A stretch of 64,000 nt of DNA from Endomychus coccineus (GCA_958510875.1 OY294068.1:160120388-160184387), one strand, 5' to 3'; numbered from the stretch's first letter, positions 18,641 through 31,093 are shown. The notes: generated by a model not told the origin, from the sequence alone. Translations and numbers: made by a program.

Positions 18641-19191
18641 ACTGCAAATCATAAAGTTGTAATGATTATTGGTGATTGCAAGAATTCTATGGTTCTTCTT
18701 TATGAACATCGATGATAAACTGCAATACCAACGTCTATCTTTTCTCCCTATATTCCACTACTGGCTCACACAATGTTCTTCGACGTCATAAGTTTCCCTC
18801 TCGTGTAATCAGAGAATAATAAAAAGACTTCATAATCGAAGATGGGAAGATCATTAAACATATGAATTGTTAAGAAATAATGGTATTCAAGAAAACATTT
18901 GGCACAAATGTTCAGTACTGCAAATCATAAAGTTGTAATGATTATTGGTGATATCAAGAATTCTATGGTTCTTCTTTATGAACATCGATGATAAACTGCA
19001 ATACCAATGTCTATCTCCTCTCCCTATATTCCACTACTGGCTCACACAATGTTCTTCGACGTCATAAGTTTCCCTCTCGTGTAATCAAAGAATAATAAAA
19101 AGACTTCATAATCGAAGATGGGAAGATCATCAAACATATGAATTGTTAAGAAATAATGGTATTCAAGAAAACATTTGGCACAAATGTTCAA
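18641..19191. repeat. Tandem duplication, 276-bp unit
   Basis: The segment starting 'ACTGCAAATCATAAAG' at 18,641 is repeated almost identically from 18,917. The two copies differ at fewer than ten positions, which implies a recent duplication. No gene is visible in the unit. Confidence 0.9.
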
Positions 19192-20936
19192 AAAAATCAT
19201 TTTGAGTAATATCTAAAAGATTAATACCTTTATTCACAGCAAACCATCAAATCAGTATGAGCCCCTCTCTATCGAGCAGACGAAAAAGAATGAAGGACCA
19301 GAATCCAGAATTTGCGTTAGAATAGTTCTTGATGTCCTTATTCTAGCATGTTGAATGAAAAATATTTCGACCTAGTCGGAATAGAACTTTTAATCATAAT
19401 TTCAAATGAAATAATTCTCGTTGAATGTGATTCCGGTAAGTTCAATTATTTTACAATTATGTGTGATAAGAAATTGATGAAGCTATAATTGATGAAAACA
19501 TATTAATCTTTACTTATGAGATTGTTATATCACTACCGTTATTGGATTGATTACTTTCTGCAGTAGTCAAGAGATACAGATAGCAAATACATTGTATACT
19601 TCCGAATCTTTCGCAAACCCAAATTTATCATAATTGCCACTCCTGGTCAACAGAAGACGTGCTGTCATCTCCCTCCTTCTTCCTGCTGAAGTTAATCCAC
19701 GATGAATAGATGTACACAAATAGCTGTGCAAATTCTACCAAATGCCATACTTCATGCAATATGAATATGTTGAAATATGTAAACAATATTTTGAAAGATA
19801 TATTATCTTGATACGGAATTCATTAGATAGTGGAATTCAATGGATTCGATAATTAAATCATATATTCTGATTCTGAAATACCATGGTGAATTCATAATAT
19901 TCGCGTAAACTTCATTATTTGTTTGAACCGACTAACTTTGTTAATAATCAACAAATATGCCGTAACCAACCTCAAAATAAATCTAATTAATATAATCAAA
20001 CATTACTCTCTTGGTCGAAATGTTATAGTTTGAAAGTTTATTTCATGAAATATCTACTGGATAAATATAAATATATATACATATCTCAAAAAGCTAAAAT
20101 CTGATGTTGTGCTTCCAGCTGGTGATCAAAAAACACAATTATTCTTCAAAGCAAGTTGCTGTATCATGAACTTCTCATCCACCTAATGATTATATCTCAA
20201 TTTCAAATGAACGTTGTATCGTGTCTATCCCTTTAAAGATATGTAACAAACTGAAACATGCTAACAATTTTTTTAAAAATAATTAATTAAAAATCACTAT
20301 GAAAATTAAGAGCTACTTGCTTTATCAAATTAGAAGTATCAATAAATCTTTGGCATGTTACAATGTGTCATTATCTGAAACGAAAAAGAGATTTTCTTTT
20401 CAGGTTTTCCACAGTTTTTCGGAAATTTTTCTGGTTTTGGTTTACTTTGGATCGAAATACGCGACTGCCAACATCTTTTATGTATAAAACTACAATCGCA
20501 TGAAAAATGAGCAATTTTGTATGAAAATGATGGAATTTCCCTGATTTTTCACACATTGAATGAGTTTTCCGAGAAAGTGACCACGAATTCGTGTTCAGCG
20601 ACTCTAGAAACTTACCGGAACCCATTTTGAAGGCTTAATTTTCATTTATTATAAATAAAAAAATATTTTGAAAAAGGGGTGAAAATAGGGTTAATTTAGT
20701 GTTTAGGGGTGAATGTGAGGTCACAGAAGCACAGCTCAACCCCTACGAATGATCCATGTCGGCTATAGAACATCATGCAAAAAAAATTTACGTAATACGA
20801 CGTCCTACTTTCCTTCCGCAAAGACATCTGACCATTTACATTTGAACTATTTACACTATATATAAATTTCCAGAATTGTTCACTTAAACTTACTGAAAAT
20901 TGTTTCCTTGCTTCATCGGAAAACGTTGTTACATAT
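19192..20936. other. No gene; foldback-family remnant at about 20,560-20,720
   Basis: Around 20,575-20,610 there is 'CGAATTCGTGTTCAGCGAC', and around 20,680-20,715 'GGGGTGAAAATAGG'. Both resemble the foldback family at 1-480 and 52,590-53,535. The remainder is AT-rich and without recognisable content. Confidence 0.45.
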
Positions 20937-21404
20937 TAGTCCAGTCAAAACTGTTAGAAATCGGGCGTATCCTCTAAAATTCATATACTGAACCGATTTG
21001 AAACATTTTTTTTTGTCTTTGGTTGGGCTTCTAGACCATTTGTGAACAACAAAATTTTTCCGCAGATGATTTTTACTATTAATAAACAAGGAAAAATCAT
21101 TTTCATTTAACAACGTTTATAACAAATATTACATCTTGGGATATTTTGAATCAATGTTCCTGAAATTTGGTATTTGGGGTTTTCAGGTCTCCTGGAATCC
21201 GAATCTGGAGTAGGAAAATGGAAAATCAGTTCCCTTTCCCGAAAAATCTGTGAAATTCGACCAAATTTGACCTACAAACTAAATTTTCTCTGTGAATTGA
21301 ATGATATTGATATGATAAGGTTACGTGATGATTATAGCAACAAAGTTCACCATTAAAAAATGAAAATTCTGGAAAATTGGTTTTTCACAGTTTTGACTGG
21401 ACTA
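20937..21404. mobile_element. MITE with perfect 18-bp inverted ends
   Basis: 'TAGTCCAGTCAAAACTGT' at 20,937-20,954 is exactly inverted at 21,387-21,404. The 468-bp interior has no transposase. The short ends and size fit a non-autonomous DNA transposon of unknown superfamily. Confidence 0.75.
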
Positions 21405-21494
21405 TACCTACAATGTATATTTCGAGATTTACTCACAGTATAAACTATAAAAGAGTTCACAATGTGGACATATTATAACACGCTTGAGAAATAA

Positions 21495-21715
21495 GCACCT
21501 TTATCCATTAAAAAAATACTATCAAAGTCCCGAGGACCTTTTGGCCACCAAGTAGCCATCATCATGGTAAACAACTAATGATGAGTTTACTCTGATGATG
21601 GCTGATGATGATGATGGAGTAAACTCATCAGATGTTTACTCTGATTATGGCTATTTGGTTGCCGAAAGTTTCTCGGTACTTTAATAGTATTTTTAGTGGA
21701 TAGGGGTGGTTATTC
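21495..21715. mobile_element. Palindromic MITE of about 220 bp
   Basis: 'CCATTAAAAAAATACTATC' and 'GCCACCAAGTAGCCATCATC' on the left return inverted on the right ('GGCTATTTGGTTGCC', then 'TAATAGTATTTTTAGTGGAT'). A fragment of the same family lies at about 35,090-35,140. Confidence 0.7.
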
Positions 21716-22740
21716 CTCATCAATGGTACATATCAATATTATTAGTTCATATTATTTAACACTGGGTCATTTGCTCTGAGTGTAATAGAAATTAACTGTG
21801 ATCAGATATCTTCGTGTTAGGTGAAGTTAATTTCAAGACACATATTTTGTTGAAATACATTGTATTCTGAATGAAACAAAATCGAACAGGTGAAACTAAA
21901 CGTCCCTTTTGATGAAATACGTGATCTGAATTAAGTCAGGTATCGTAAGCGTCGTGTTGCAGGAAATTGAACTATTGGATGTCCTGGAGTGGAGGTCGTT
22001 ATGAAGACGACACTTTAATGCTACTCTTGTCTCTAATCAAGAGCAATAAATGAGATGACTTCACAGTTTTATTTCAACGCTATGCAAATTCGTTCTGTCA
22101 AGTCTAGCGAAAAAGTTTGAGCTAGTTACGACCTCCCGTTTAATTAGATTGTATATGACGAAGTTTTATGTGAAATCGTAGTAACTTTTCGGATCCTAAT
22201 GATTGGGGATGGCTTCATTAAACTTTTGAACTAGTCAAGTTTTTAATGCGTTGGGTCAGTCGAAGACGTATGGAAAATTCTCGATATTGTTTGGAATTTC
22301 TGAACTGATCTTTGAAAGAGTTCAGCTATAGATACATTTGGGAATCCTTACTTCATTCTTGATTTAATTTCTGGTAGGTGTTAAATTTTAGTTGTTCATC
22401 GTATTTCTACATACTATACCGACCTACTGCAAACTACTATTTGCATTTATTCCAGCTGAAACATTCGAACATAATATGAAAAATTATGTTTTCAAATATT
22501 ACTAATGTCTAATTGAATTGAGAATAATTTATTTACTTCTTCCAAATATCCACTGAGAAAAAGGAATAGTAATTAGTGGAAATATTTTTATTTGGGATCT
22601 ATTTTTCTTATTGGATAAATATTTCCAATAACAATACAATATACCAACTAGCAAGTTTTTCTAGATAACAATCAGATTATATCACAATCAAATAGCATAC
22701 TACTGGTTTAGATAAGTAGATGCTGTTTCATCCTTCTTCA
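21716..22740. other. No recognisable gene
   Basis: AT-rich DNA without long frames or repeats that I can assign. Confidence 0.5.
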
Positions 22741-23815
22741 TAGATACATCACGACAATTGAATGATTTCTTACCCTTCATTAATAATATCCATCCTAATA
22801 TTAAGTTCACTCTAGAAACTGAGGAAGATAACAAAGTAAATTGCCTAGACCTTACATTCATGCACCATAATAATAATATCATTACTTACAAATTTATAAA
22901 AAACCTACATTCACAGATACAACTATTGCCAATTCATGATGACACATAGATCCTTTTCACTTCCCCTTTCTCCTGAAAACAAGAATAAAGAATTGAATAT
23001 AATCAAGGTTATAGCCATTAACAATGGTTTTGAACCTCAACTCATATCCAAATTAATTTACAGAAAAAGCAGAAATTAACTTACTCTTATCTGTCCCTTT
23101 ACAAAAAATTCTGATTCTTCATCAAAATACGTTTCTCTCACATATTTTATACCGTAACTGAAAGAATTGCAGACATTTTCTGGAAACATAATCTAAAAGT
23201 TAGCTTCAAACCTCAAAATAAATTGTCCTATTTTTTGTTCAATGCTAAAGATAACATGAATATGTTTAATAAACCTGGAGTATATAAATTAACCTGTTCA
23301 GAGTGTGATAACTTTTACATCGGTAGATCTAGTCGTAATATAGAAATTAGATATATGGAACACTTTCTATCTTTTTGACTTAATGAAACAGAGTCATCTT
23401 TCTCTAACCATATTTTAGAAACAGGGCACACTTTCCCAAATTTAGATGAAGTTTTACATAACAAGAGTAGAGGCTTTCGATCTAACACACTAGAATCAAT
23501 AGAAATTTCCAAAGGGATTAAAAATAATGACAATAAAATTTTAAATGATCAATTAGATGTTTACTACAACATCCTGCTTAATGTCTTGATAACTTAAAAT
23601 TTCCCATAATAATCTTCAGCTTTCCTAGTATATCTCCGTATTAAAATTTCCTCATCACAATATTAACTCTACCTCATTATCCAATTTTAATTATACTTTA
23701 TTTCCCCAACCGCAACACCACTTGTTACCTATGTCTTATAAAGTACCATTAATACCCAAGATTATTCTCATACATTAGTACTGTTTGAAGATGACACGCT
23801 AGTGTCGAGACTATA
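22741..23815 (+). mobile_element. Penelope-like element relic (RT end, GIY-YIG, 3' end)
   Basis: The plus strand encodes 'NNIHPNIKFTLETEED' and 'CLDLTFMHHNNN' (end of the reverse transcriptase). After several stops comes 'KPGVYKLTCSECDNFYIG', the start of a GIY-YIG endonuclease, then 'NILNDQLDVY'-like tail residues to about 23,580. It is a different subfamily from the copies at 27 kb and 49 kb. The 3' region carries a hammerhead-like motif at 23,785-23,811. It is broken and not functional. Confidence 0.8.
23785..23811 (+). ncRNA. Decayed hammerhead-ribozyme-like motif
   Basis: TTGAAGA, a GACAC-GCTA-GTGTC hairpin, then GAGAC. This follows the core order CUGANGA, stem II, GAAAC with one change in each box. 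Penelope-like elements are known to carry hammerheads in their terminal repeats. It is probably inactive. Confidence 0.45.
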
Positions 23816-24347
23816 GTCACGATTTGTTTCAATAACACTAGTGATAAAAAACAAAGTGAAAGTTTTTGTTTTATTATATCAATATGATAAATTACCACAA
23901 AATAACGACTTCCACCATTGAAAATTTTGAAATAGTTTGTTATCCTAAAATAAATTTGTTATTTGCCAAACAAAGTTATTTCAAGTTTTTTTCCAAGGAT
24001 ATTGAGTATTGTTGTCGCGTTTTTATATTTACTTATCTTCCGAACACAAGGAACATTATGATAATAATAATTGTCTCTATTATTCTTAACGCTGATATAA
24101 TCGGGTACAGGATGATTATGTAAGACATATTACAGAGTATCTATATTACACAGGATGTTAAAAATTATATGCATTAGCATTGCTATCTGGGCAAGAAGGA
24201 GGAAAAAACAAGAAATCAATTTTCCTTTTTACTATTTCATGGTTATATTACTGATAATTTTAAGAAACGAGGGTTACTTTCTTATGCTCTTCGACAGAAT
24301 AATTTTAGTTTTGTGCTACGATGTTTCGTTTTGTAGATACCCACTTT
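23816..24347. other. No recognisable gene
   Basis: Frames at 23,866-24,123 and 24,155-24,406 are hydrophobic, AT-rich and unrecognised. Confidence 0.4.
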
Positions 24348-25024
24348 TACTTTATTCATTTAATTACGGACTTGGATTTCTTATTTCAGTCTTGGGTAGC
24401 TTTTGACTGCCCAAAACTAATGATGTATCACACGTTTTGCTTGCAGGATACAAACAACATGAAAAAATTAAAATCTCATCCTTGTATATTTTATGACAAG
24501 TTTGAAAGTAAGGTGAAAAGTCGAGCGACCACGCTGGCCAGGCTATGAAGCCACCATTACCATCTGGTGTTTTTGGTTTGCTTCAAAGTCATAGCCTAAT
24601 CTTCAGTTAACAAAAACAAGTACATAACTCCTATAGCACACAATTCAGCGACAAGCGTGATAAATCATTAGTTTTGAGAGAGGTTTACTTTATCCATTTA
24701 ATTACGGACCTGGATTTCTCATTTCAGTCTTGGGTAGCTTTTGACTGCCCAAAACTAATGATGTATCACACGTTTCGTTTGCAAGATACAATCAACATGG
24801 AAAAATTAAAATCTCATCCTTGAATATTTTATGACAAATTCGAAAGTAAGGTGAAAAGTCGGGCGACCACGCTGGCGAGGCAATGAAGCCACCATTACCA
24901 TCTGATGTCTTTGGTTTGCTTCAAAGTCATAGCCTAATCTTCAGTTATCAAAAACAAGTACATAACTCCTATAGCACACAATTCAGCGACAAGCGTGATA
25001 CATCATTGGTTTTGAGAGGTTAAA
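24348..25024. repeat. Tandem pair of 336-bp units, each MITE-like
   Basis: 'TTACTTTATTCATTTAATTA' at 24,348 restarts, nearly identical, at 24,684. Inside each copy, 'GTAGCTTTTGACTGCCC' and 'AAAACTAATGATGTATCAC' near the start return inverted near the end. The unit therefore looks like a duplicated MITE with inverted arms. Confidence 0.8.
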
Positions 25025-25857
25025 AGCTACTCAAAAACGGAATAAAAAAATCCAGGTATGTATTTAAAACAATAAAGTTATTGTGAGTGTCTCAAAAAGG
25101 TATATGAAAAATAGATTATAGCATAAAACAGTGCCTCTAGAAAGTGCTCTTCGTTTTTCAAAATAGTAGGTAATAAAATCTTAAAAGGATAAATGTGAAA
25201 ATTGATTATTTCGGTTCTTCCGGATATCTCCGGAAGTAATCGGCATATTTTAACAAATTATTCAGCATAGTAATGCTGCTTCGGCTCCATACAACTAACT
25301 CTCGTTATATCTTTTAGTTAGATAGCAATGCAAAAGCATCGAATTTGTGCCACACTCCATTCATTTTTGCCAACCGCCTTGTTTTGAGTATCAAAATTGC
25401 AAAGAGCGACATCTGTACATTCATGTGAAATAGTGGGAAATTGAAATGAAAGTTCTCATTTGAACACCAATAGTGAAAGCCGAAATTATCGAACCAGTCG
25501 TTAATATACGAAGAGTATATTAACGGCTATTTCGAAAATTTCGATGTCCCATTGCTACTCAAGCTATTTCTAAAATCCTTGAAAAATTCCTCCACCATAC
25601 TATTTTCCTTCGAATTTTAAGCAGCTTAAAAAAATCCGTCTGCCTGCCTGCCCGTTACGAATTGCTATTCTATAAGATAACCCAAAAACGGAGAGTACGT
25701 ATTATAATCAAACTGTGACAAAAATCGTTTGCTGTTCAATAACGTCGTTGAACATAGGAAAAACCCCCAAAGGATATATTGAATCGATTTAAAACTTTTG
25801 CAGTAAATTCACGTTAATTTAAGACTGCTTTTACCCTAATTTCAACATGGTTCTTTA
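25025..25857. other. No recognisable gene
   Basis: Unassigned AT-rich sequence with no long frame and no repeat family I can name. Confidence 0.45.
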
Positions 25858-26560
25858 ATGAACTCAATGAGTCAGGTCAAAGAGTTCATTAAAGAACCAT
25901 CGCCAAAATTCACGGAGTACCTACTAAGCCAGAATAGAAGATCAACTAGAATCATGGTTGGGCTCCTGACAGGGCATTGTAAACTCAACAAACACATGAA
26001 CAACATCGGAGTGGCAGACACAACCTTATGCAGGTTCTGCCAAGAAGACCCCAGAACACATACTGTGCTACTGCGAAGGCCTAACAAGGCTAACGTTCTC
26101 AACGACAGGAAATGAAAAAAACAACCCTCGCATTATATGGAGGACCTGAGGTCTGACCTATGGAGTCTAGTAATGAAGACGGGTCTAGACAGGGAACTCT
26201 AACGTAACAAAAGGGCATACACAATAGATCTGCAAAGGTCGCGGTCAACTAGAATCATGGTTGGGCTCCTGACAGGGCATTGTAGATTCAACGAGCACAT
26301 GAACAACATCGGACTGGCAGACACAACCCTATGCAGGTTCTGCCAAGAAGACGAGGAGACCTCAGTACACACACTGTGATACTGCACAGGCCTAACAAGG
26401 CTAAGAATCTGAACGACAGGAAGGGCAAACACAATCCTTCCATTATATGGAGGACCTGAAGTCTGACCTATGGAGTCTAGTAATAAAGATGGGTCTAAAC
26501 AAGGCACTCTAACATAACAAGAGGGCATACACAATAGATCTGCAAAGCTCGCGGTGGTGA
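25858..26560 (+). pseudogene. Two tandem C-terminal relics of a jockey/R1-type LINE
   Basis: The first copy (25,858-26,200) reads 'STRIMVGLLTGHCKLNKHM', 'NNIGVADTTLCRFCQED'. The second (about 26,240-26,560) repeats the same segment with small differences. This is the C-terminal zinc-knuckle region that follows RNase H in jockey/R1-type elements (CxxC...HxxxxC pattern). Both have frameshifts. The tandem layout suggests duplication rather than two insertions. Confidence 0.75.
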
Positions 26561-27430
26561 GGCTCCCAACTGAAACGGACCGCTTCGGGTCGGGTTTTAA
26601 TGGCCCAACTAGCTCAAATGAAAGTAATTAGTCTCAGGGCTCGTGCTGAAACGTGCCCTGTGATTTTAGACTTGTGAATTGCTTGAGCGCCAACTGCCTA
26701 GTAATAACTACAAAAATAAATGAATTCATAGTCAAGAATACAGGCACTACGAGATGGTTTTATAGTTGATGCAAATTCAGAAAAACAATACAAGTTCAAC
26801 TTAAAAATTTTTATTCCAAACGGAATTTGGTAATAATTAAAGAAAGTACAATCTTGATTACATGAATTAAAATTGAATTTAATAACACAAAATAAATGAA
26901 CATCAATTTTAGATAAGAGATTGAAATCAAATATTTAATTGAAAAAAAAATTATCGAATGCTGAGAATTAAAATGAACCTCAAACGGGTTCTACAAAATT
27001 AGTGGAATACAACTTCAGTTGAATAACACAATCAGAGAAATGAAATCATGGTCATTCAAACAAAAAATTTTACCTTCCTCGAAACTTGATGGATCTGGAT
27101 GTCGGTCCGGCCAGGAGATTCACAAAATCGTCTCGAGAAGAAGAGAGGCACCTCAGTTGTTCTTACCCTGTTATGTCAAAAAACGAACAGAACCTGGCCT
27201 AAGTTCAAAGGACAAGCAACACAGTCAATTGGAATAACCATGAAATTCCACAACTGACTATGTTCTCTTCCAAAATTGTAGAAACACTAATACAAAATTG
27301 AAACCTTGAAGAGATATCAATTTGAACAACGATCTAAATCAATCTGAAAGAATTAAGTTACTACAATTGATACTTAAATTACCGAAGAATTAAAATGTGA
27401 CTATAAGAATAATAATAAAAATGTGACTGA
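26561..27430. other. No recognisable gene
   Basis: The first 100 bases may be the LINE 3' untranslated region ('ACCGCTTCGGGTCGGG'). The rest is AT-rich and unassigned. Confidence 0.45.
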
Positions 27431-27550
27431 AAATATATCTATGGTTTCGGCGTTTACGTAGTGTAAATTCATAATACTTCAGAAGTTGGAGAATAAAACT
27501 CAAATTTTACACAAAACTTTTAACATTTAATTTAAAAATGCTGACAAAAT

Positions 27551-27577
27551 GTTTCACCACACTGTGGCATTATCAAA
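27551..27577 (-). ncRNA. Hammerhead-like relic in Penelope 3' region
   Basis: On the minus strand: TTTGATAA, a CCAC-AGT-GTGG hairpin, then TGAAAC. The inverted copy is at 29,815-29,841. Box 1 differs from CUGANGA at two positions, so cleavage is doubtful. Confidence 0.4.
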
Positions 27578-27625
27578 GCGAGGAGTTATCAACTAAAGCT
27601 AAATCTAAAAGTATGTCCTTAAATA

Positions 27626-29431
27626 TCAGGGATCAGAATGTGGTGCAAATTGAGGGATGGGGGTGGATAATGGTGGGAGTGTGTTTACAAAATTGTTAAC
27701 AAGCGGTGAATTATATGTGTCGATTTGATCATTTAATATTACATTATTATTGTTTTTTGCGTGTTTCAAAATTTCTATGGATTCTAATATATTAAGTTTA
27801 TGTCCTTTTTCCTGAATATGTAGAATATCAGGATTAAGGGTGAAATTGTGGTTATGTTCTAACAGGTGATTTGCGTAATTAGAGTCTTCTTTTTTGAGCC
27901 TGTAACTTCTCAAATGTTCATTGAACCTTACGCTGAAACTGCGTCCAGTTTGTCCTATGTACAAAGCACTACAGTCATCACATCTCAGTCTGTAAACTCC
28001 AGATTTCTTTAAGTTATCTTTTTTAGATTTCGAGTTATTAATATACGAGCATAGGTTATTTGTTGTTTTAAAGGCGACGTTTTTATTCTGTTTTTTAAGG
28101 AATTGAGATATTTTTAGTGAATGTTTACCTAAATATGTTAGACATGTGAAATTTGATTTTGTATTATTATTAATTTGCGGATAAATTATGCTTAAGGCTT
28201 TTTTATTGAGTTTATTTTGGAGTATTTTATTGATTATCTTGACATTATAACCGTTATTTTTGGCAATATCTACGATTCTGTTTAATTCTAAATGGAAATT
28301 ATCTTTACTTAATGGGACATTAATTAATCTATGTATCATACAATTATATGCTGCTAGCTTATGTGATTGTGGATGTAAAGAAGTGTTGTGTATTGTGGTA
28401 TCTGTGTGGGTGGGCTTGTGATAAATAGCGAAAGAAAAGTAATTATTTGTGTGTGAAATTGTCAGATCTAAAAAGTTTAAGGACTTGTTGTTTTCCATCT
28501 CTAATGTGAATTCTATATTTGGGTGTAAGTTGTTGATATAGGTGAGAAAAGAATTTATTTGACGGTTACTGCCTGTATAGCAAGCGATTACGTCGTCAAC
28601 ATAGCGATACCAATATACAAACATGTGCTGAAAATTGGAATTTAAAATCTTAGTTTCCAAGTAATTCATAAATATTTCTGCTAGCAACGGAGATAATGGC
28701 GAACCCATGGGGAGTCCGATGTTCTGTTTGTAATATTTATCGTTAATTGTGAAATAATTTTGGTCTATGCAAAGTGAGATTAAACTTAATATTTCCTGTG
28801 TTATTGCCGGTAAAGTATTATTGCGGATTAAAAGATCTTCAATTAGAGTGATGGTCAGTTGTGTGGGAATACTTGGAAAAAGGTTCTTGACATCAAAAGA
28901 TACAAGTTTGATATTTGTCTTTAGTTCTACATCTTTTATTTTTTCTATTAACTGGAAAGAGTTTTTTATACTGTATTTAGGTTTAAAGTTTGTATATGTT
29001 GATATTATGTTGACTAACTTTTTCGCTATTTTTTGACAGGGTGCATTGATATATGAACAGACGGGTCTTATGGGAGTATCGTCTTTGTGAATTTTTAATA
29101 AACCATAAAGAGAAGGTGGTTGAGGATTCATGTTCATTAAACGAGGCTTCTCATATTCAGTCAAAATATATTGGATATTTTTGAGAGAATTTTTAATATT
29201 TGCCTGGAATTTCATTGTAGGGTCTGATTTTAGTTCTATAAATTTTGTTGGATCTAAAAATTGATCAATTTTTTCTAAATATGTAGGTTTATCTATTGCA
29301 ATTATTGTATTACCTTTGTCGGCTTTAGTGAACACGATATTATTTTTAATTGTCTTTTCATTAAGTATTTTAGCAATTTTAATTTCTGGATTTACGAATT
29401 TGCTAGAAGTTAATTTAGTAGAATTTATCAA
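27626..29431 (-). CDS. Penelope-like reverse transcriptase with GIY-YIG endonuclease
   Basis: The 601-codon open frame is the longest in the window. Reverse transcriptase motifs are 'FTKADKGNTIIAID' (about 34-47), 'PSLYGLLKIHKDD' (106-118), 'VSFDVKNLFPSIP' with catalytic Asp 180, 'GLPMGSPLSPLLAEIF' (239-254) and 'YWYRYVDDVIA' with YVDD at 277-280. From residue 478, 'GVYRLRCDDCSALYIGQTGR' opens the GIY-YIG nuclease that nicks the target. The usual N-terminal 150-250 residues are missing, so the first ATG is simply the first in a truncated copy. All catalytic residues are present and the frame is unbroken, which points to a recent insertion. Confidence 0.88.
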   Translation of the reverse strand: MINSTKLTSSKFVNPEIKIAKILNEKTIKNNIVFTKADKGNTIIAIDKPTYLEKIDQFLDPTKFIELKSDPTMKFQANIKNSLKNIQYILTEYEKPRLMNMNPQPPSLYGLLKIHKDDTPIRPVCSYINAPCQKIAKKLVNIISTYTNFKPKYSIKNSFQLIEKIKDVELKTNIKLVSFDVKNLFPSIPTQLTITLIEDLLIRNNTLPAITQEILSLISLCIDQNYFTINDKYYKQNIGLPMGSPLSPLLAEIFMNYLETKILNSNFQHMFVYWYRYVDDVIACYTGSNRQINSFLTYINNLHPNIEFTLEMENNKSLNFLDLTISHTNNYFSFAIYHKPTHTDTTIHNTSLHPQSHKLAAYNCMIHRLINVPLSKDNFHLELNRIVDIAKNNGYNVKIINKILQNKLNKKALSIIYPQINNNTKSNFTCLTYLGKHSLKISQFLKKQNKNVAFKTTNNLCSYINNSKSKKDNLKKSGVYRLRCDDCSALYIGQTGRSFSVRFNEHLRSYRLKKEDSNYANHLLEHNHNFTLNPDILHIQEKGHKLNILESIEILKHAKNNNNVILNDQIDTYNSPLVNNFVNTLPPLSTPIPQFAPHSDP

Positions 29432-29925
29432 TATATTGCTTGCATTATATTTAATTTTTGTTTTGGTTCAATGAACATTTGAGAAGTTACAGGCTCAAAA
29501 AAGAAGACTCTAATTACGCAAATCACCTGTTAGAACATAACCACAATTTCACCCTTAATCCTGATATTCTACATATTCAGGAAAAAGGACATAAACTTAA
29601 TATATTAGAATCCATAGAAATTTTGAAACACGCAAAAAACAATAATAATGTAATATTAAATGATCAAATCGACACATATAATTCACCGCTTGTTAACAAT
29701 TTTGTAAACACACTCCCACCATTATCCACCCCCATCCCTCAATTTGCACCACATTCTGATCCCTGATATTTAAGGACATACTTTTAGATTTAGCTTTAGT
29801 TGATAACTCCTCGCTTTGATAATGCCACAGTGTGGTGAAACATTTTGTCAGCATTTTTAAATTAAATGTTAAAAGTTTTGTGTAAAATTTGAGTTTTATT
29901 CTCCAACTTCTGAAGTATGTGACTG

Positions 29926-31048
29926 AAAGAACAATAATAAAAATGTGACTGAAAGAACAATAATAAAAATGTTAGAACTTGTCAGTTAGCATAAAATCTG
30001 AATTACTTGAATTGAAATGCACAAATGGATTCATATTGTAATTTGTATTAACTCTGAACGAGCGTAACAGACGTAATATATATGTATACCCAATAAGCAG
30101 TAATTGGGTTACTTACTTTGTGCTAACCCTTAACAACCTTTACTGCACGTTTTGTCTAATAAGACCATTCTGTGTACTTTGTACTAGGATCACAAAATGG
30201 CGATTTTCAAAATCGCTCAACCATGTGCAATTTGTGGGGTTAACTACAAAGATGAAGATTAAATATTATCGGTATATACTGCCCACGTCTCGTTAGATTG
30301 ATTTCATACAACTATTACAACAATCCCTGTAATGATGGAAAAGATATTCATAGAATCATGGTAAATACAAATTGATTGTGTGATATGCCGTGAGATAGGT
30401 TGATAATTACTTCCACTGAAATATAACCTATTCAGGGACTGAGCATTCAGTATTCTAATTATAGAAACAGATCAAATTAAATGGTCCCTGGGATTAGTTA
30501 TATTTCAATAGCAGAATTTAAGGAATGATTAACAAGCAAAGAATTATTGAATCAACGTACCTCTAATAACACTGTCACCACAATGACCGCTTGAGACTTC
30601 CGTTCTGATATTTCCCCATCCCCGTGATACTCACGCTATCGAACCTGAGGTAAACTAATTTCAATAGTCAATGTTATTGAACGAACGCATAGATGACTCT
30701 GAAATATCATTGGAACAGTTTCCTAACCGAAAAGAAATCTTAAACGGTTCATTACAGTGTTCTTTAATTCACGTAATACTTCACGTAACGGCTAACCCGT
30801 TACACAACCCATAAGCCCCATACAAATCTGATCTTATATAATTTCAACATAATTGTTCAGCAACAACAACAAAGAAAATGTAAATTTAAATTTTCACCGC
30901 ACATTAGCTGTTAACAAACTGCGATGAACCGAAGGTGAGGATACCGGGTTCCGATTCAGTAGGCTTGGGTTCGAATCCCACAAACGGAAAATTTCTTTTT
31001 GTAATGACATTTTCTTACTACTATTATTAAATTGAATATCATTTAGTT
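29926..31048. other. No recognisable gene
   Basis: A tRNA B-box-like 'GGGTTCGAATCCCAC' occurs near 30,968-30,982 without a matching A box. Otherwise AT-rich unassigned DNA. Confidence 0.45.
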
Positions 31049-31093
31049 GTGTGAAGATAATGAAATAAATAATTTAATTCATTATCTTCACAC
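31049..31093. repeat. Perfect hairpin with 16-bp arms
   Basis: 'GTGTGAAGATAATGAA' at 31,049-31,064 is exactly inverted at 31,078-31,093, around a 13-base A/T loop. Function unknown; possibly a MITE end pair. Confidence 0.7.

Larger units (their letters stand above)
27431..29925 (-). mobile_element. Penelope-like retroelement, head-to-head with inverted 3' copy
   Basis: A minus-strand Penelope ORF and 3' region occupy 27,431-29,450. From 29,458 to about 29,925 the last 100 codons and 3' region recur on the plus strand, essentially identical. Head-to-head partial copies of this kind are a known feature of Penelope insertions. Copies of 'GTGACTGAAAGAACAATAAT' lie on the right flank, and a related 'AATAATAAAAATGTGACTG' on the left, so the insertion is in or duplicated a small repeat. 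Confidence 0.9.

Noticed and set aside
23866..24406. Two hydrophobic frames as membrane proteins
   Set aside because: Composition explains the hydrophobicity (A/T-rich codons for Ile, Phe, Tyr); no conserved feature is visible.
30930..30992. tRNA gene suggested by a GGTTCGAATCCC B box
   Set aside because: No A box at the right distance and no acceptor stem can be paired; at most a SINE scrap.
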